A stretch of DNA of 6,517 nucleotides, taken from the NCBI GenBank assembly GCA_036011785.1, contig DASCOB010000132.1:1-6517 (forward strand), written 5' to 3'. This document shows positions 5,326 to 6,517 of this stretch, piece by piece (positions within the stretch are counted from its first letter, which is position 1; every line of letters begins with the position of its first letter). Source of the DNA: CAJWGI01 sp036011785 (GTDB lineage Bacteria > Chloroflexota > Anaerolineae > Anaerolineales > UBA11657). The notes beneath the pieces are model-generated. The model was not told the origin of the DNA. It was given only the letters and a program-made list of their open reading frames with translations, and did no database searches. The position numbers and the translations under genes were made by a program.

Positions 5326-6330
5326 ATGACCGCTCCCCCCACAATCACCGCGGCCGAAGTCAGCCCGGCTGGAACAACTACTCAGGCAGCTGTGGCACAG
5401 GATGCCGGCAAAGAACGCGCCGCGCGCGCGCCGGTGTCTCCGTTTGTGATTGGCTTGCTCGTCATTCTCGTCATCGCGGTGAGCATCGGTGGGATGGCAT
5501 ACGGCGGCTATCGCGCTGGTGTGCAGCAACGTGCCGTGGCGGCTGCCACGGCTGTGGCCAACGAAGTGCAGCTGCAATTTCGGCTCGCCGCTCAGGATAT
5601 GCAAATTGGTCAACTCGGGGTGGCCGCACAGCGGTTGGAATTTGTTGTCCGGATGAACCCGGACTTTCCGGGAGCGGCGCAGATGCTGGCGAAAGCCCGC
5701 GAGGCCGCAAATGGGGCAACCCTGCGCGGCGGCCGGTTGACTGACGCCCCGATGCCGGTGGAAGAACGTCTCAGCCCGGAGCAGCTTTTCAATCTGCTCG
5801 CCGGCGCGTACCAGCGGGGAGAATGGCCGCAGGTCGTGCAACGGGCAGCTGCTCTGAAGGCCACCGATGCGCAACACCGCAGCACCAGCGTGGATGGCAT
5901 GCTTTTTGTTGGGTTACGTAATCGTGGCATCGAACGCATCGATGCTGGCGTGTTGGAGTTGGGGCTGACCGATCTTGAACACGCAGAGCAAATAATGGTT
6001 CTCGATAATGTGGCGTTGCAGCGGCGTCGCTGGGCGGCACTTTATCTTTCTGGCATGACTTTTTGGGAACTCAACTGGCAACTGGCGATTGACAATCTCT
6101 CCATCCTTCATCAACTTGCGCCGAACTTTCAGGATACGCGCAGCCAGCTTCGCAAGGCTCACATCTCCTACGGTGAGGCGTTGCTGCAAGCGGAGGATTC
6201 CTGCTTGGCCAGAGAGCAATTTGCGGCCGCGCTGCTAATAGAGACCGACAAGCGGGCCGAGCAGCAACTTACTGCCGCCGAGAAAGCGTGCGCGCAGCCC
6301 GCGCCCGCCGGCGCAATCGCAGTACCTTAG
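5326..6330 (+). CDS. Single-pass membrane protein with TPR-like repeats
   Basis: A 334-residue protein from the ATG at 5326. An in-frame ATG at 5293 would add 11 residues but lies in the promoter. Residues 1-37 are an Ala/Thr/Pro-rich cytoplasmic tail with basic residues near its end (KERAAR). Residues 38-60 form one strong membrane helix (PFVIGLLVILVIAVSIGGMAYG), and the rest is probably outside. Residues about 80-125 are a TPR-like helix pair (FRLAAQDMQIGQLGVAAQRL, VVRMNPDFPGAAQMLAKA). Residues 149-180 (LSPEQLFNLLAGAYQRGEWPQV) and 235-310 contain more degenerate repeats, including YLSGMTFWELNWQLAIDNLS and LAPNF. I know no named function for this arrangement; scaffolding or sensing at the membrane is plausible. 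It is divergently transcribed from the other outward-facing TPR protein, which suggests a shared process. The promoter of the tRNA operon begins 8 bases after its stop, with no terminator between. Confidence 0.88.
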   Translation: MTAPPTITAAEVSPAGTTTQAAVAQDAGKERAARAPVSPFVIGLLVILVIAVSIGGMAYGGYRAGVQQRAVAAATAVANEVQLQFRLAAQDMQIGQLGVAAQRLEFVVRMNPDFPGAAQMLAKAREAANGATLRGGRLTDAPMPVEERLSPEQLFNLLAGAYQRGEWPQVVQRAAALKATDAQHRSTSVDGMLFVGLRNRGIERIDAGVLELGLTDLEHAEQIMVLDNVALQRRRWAALYLSGMTFWELNWQLAIDNLSILHQLAPNFQDTRSQLRKAHISYGEALLQAEDSCLAREQFAAALLIETDKRAEQQLTAAEKACAQPAPAGAIAVP

Positions 6331-6338
6331 CAAATTTC

Positions 6339-6367
6339 TTGACGTTCTTTCGGCGCAGGGCTATACT
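6339..6367 (+). promoter_or_regulatory. Sigma-70-type promoter of the tRNA-Pro/tRNA-Gly operon
   Basis: TTGACG (6339-6344), a 17-base spacer, then TATACT (6362-6367): five of six matches at each box with ideal spacing. The predicted start is near 6374-6376, only about five bases before the mature tRNA-Pro end, as is common for tRNA operons. Confidence 0.85.
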
Positions 6368-6379
6368 CCTAAGTGATAG

Positions 6380-6452
6380 CGGGGTGTGGCGCAGTTGGTA
6401 GCGCACCGCGTTTGGGACGCGGGGGTCCGCGGTTCAAGTCCGCGCACCCCGA
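6380..6452 (+). tRNA. tRNA-Pro (anticodon UGG)
   Basis: A complete 73-base cloverleaf. The acceptor CGGGGTG (6380-6386) pairs with CACCCCG (6445-6451), followed by discriminator A. D stem GCGC/GCGC (6389-6392 with 6401-6404) has loop AGTTGGTA. Anticodon stem CCGCG/CGCGG has loop TTTGGGA and anticodon TGG at 6413-6415, reading CCA and, by wobble, other Pro codons. T stem CGCGG/CCGCG has loop TTCAAGT. The 3' CCA is not encoded (CCT follows the discriminator), so it must be added by the CCA-adding enzyme. Confidence 0.97.
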
Positions 6453-6458
6453 CCTGTT

Positions 6459-6517
6459 GCGGGCGTCGCCAAGTGGTAAGGCATCAGCCTTCCAAGCTGA
6501 TATTCGCCGGTTCGAAT
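6459..6517 (+). tRNA. tRNA-Gly (anticodon UCC), truncated by the window edge
   Basis: Starts with acceptor strand GCGGGCG (6459-6465), six bases after tRNA-Pro. The D arm has GCC/GGC around AAGTGGTAA. The anticodon stem TCAGC/GCTGA encloses loop CTTCCAA, with anticodon TCC at 6491-6493. The sequence ends in the T loop (GCCGG then TTCGAAT), so the 3' T-stem strand and acceptor strand are outside the window. It is probably transcribed together with tRNA-Pro. Confidence 0.95.

Noticed and set aside
5287..5877. 196-residue minus-strand frame opposite the 5326 gene
   Set aside because: Cys/His/Arg-rich shadow of a supported gene, with no coherent domain.
1..6517. CRISPR array, IS element, or integrase/attachment site at the tRNAs
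   Set aside because: No regularly spaced repeats, transposase, terminal inverted repeats or integrase gene are visible. The only tandem repeat is the two-copy unit at 5171-5210.

Overview
The window comes from a GC-rich bacterium, most likely a member of the Chloroflexota (Anaerolineae-like). This placement is an inference. It rests on a FecR-type membrane protein next to a GT-C glycosyltransferase with the motif GLHNDEAQEAG, on single-pass membrane proteins carrying TPR repeats, on a short one-PDZ RseP, and on good promoters lying directly in front of start codons without Shine-Dalgarno sites. No single gene here fixes the phylum. Nothing in the window is clearly phage, IS or CRISPR.

Layout. 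Positions 1-189 (minus) hold the first 63 codons of a membrane GT-C glycosyltransferase that runs off the left edge. Upstream of it, 260-1510 (minus) encodes a membrane-anchored FecR-like protein with a C-terminal carbohydrate-binding-like module, with a likely promoter at about 1624-1655. Positions 1683-2217 (minus) are the remains of an AEC-family (auxin efflux carrier) transporter that has lost its start codon and its middle. It directly follows an intact rseP intramembrane protease gene (2227-3282, minus). Positions 3283-3564 hold no convincing gene. Positions 3565-3893 (plus) are the C-terminal wreck of a sugar/nucleoside-type ABC transporter ATPase, with a frameshift and an internal TAA. 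It converges on a TPR protein gene (3927-5180, minus). A 145-base region then separates that gene from a divergent second TPR-like membrane protein gene (5326-6330, plus). The right edge holds tRNA-Pro(UGG) and a truncated tRNA-Gly(UCC), sharing a textbook promoter.

How it fits together. The intact genes are mostly envelope functions: regulated intramembrane proteolysis, two outward-facing TPR scaffolds, and a FecR-like surface protein beside a membrane glycosyltransferase. The two pseudogenes flanking rseP suggest a segment undergoing gene loss. The most notable non-coding structures are a 19-base tandem duplication that copies the start-codon region of the 417-residue TPR gene and makes a decoy ATG, and promoters whose predicted transcripts start at or just before the ATG (leaderless). 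I did not find a clear new multi-gene system; the points of interest are pseudogene decay and translation-start architecture.
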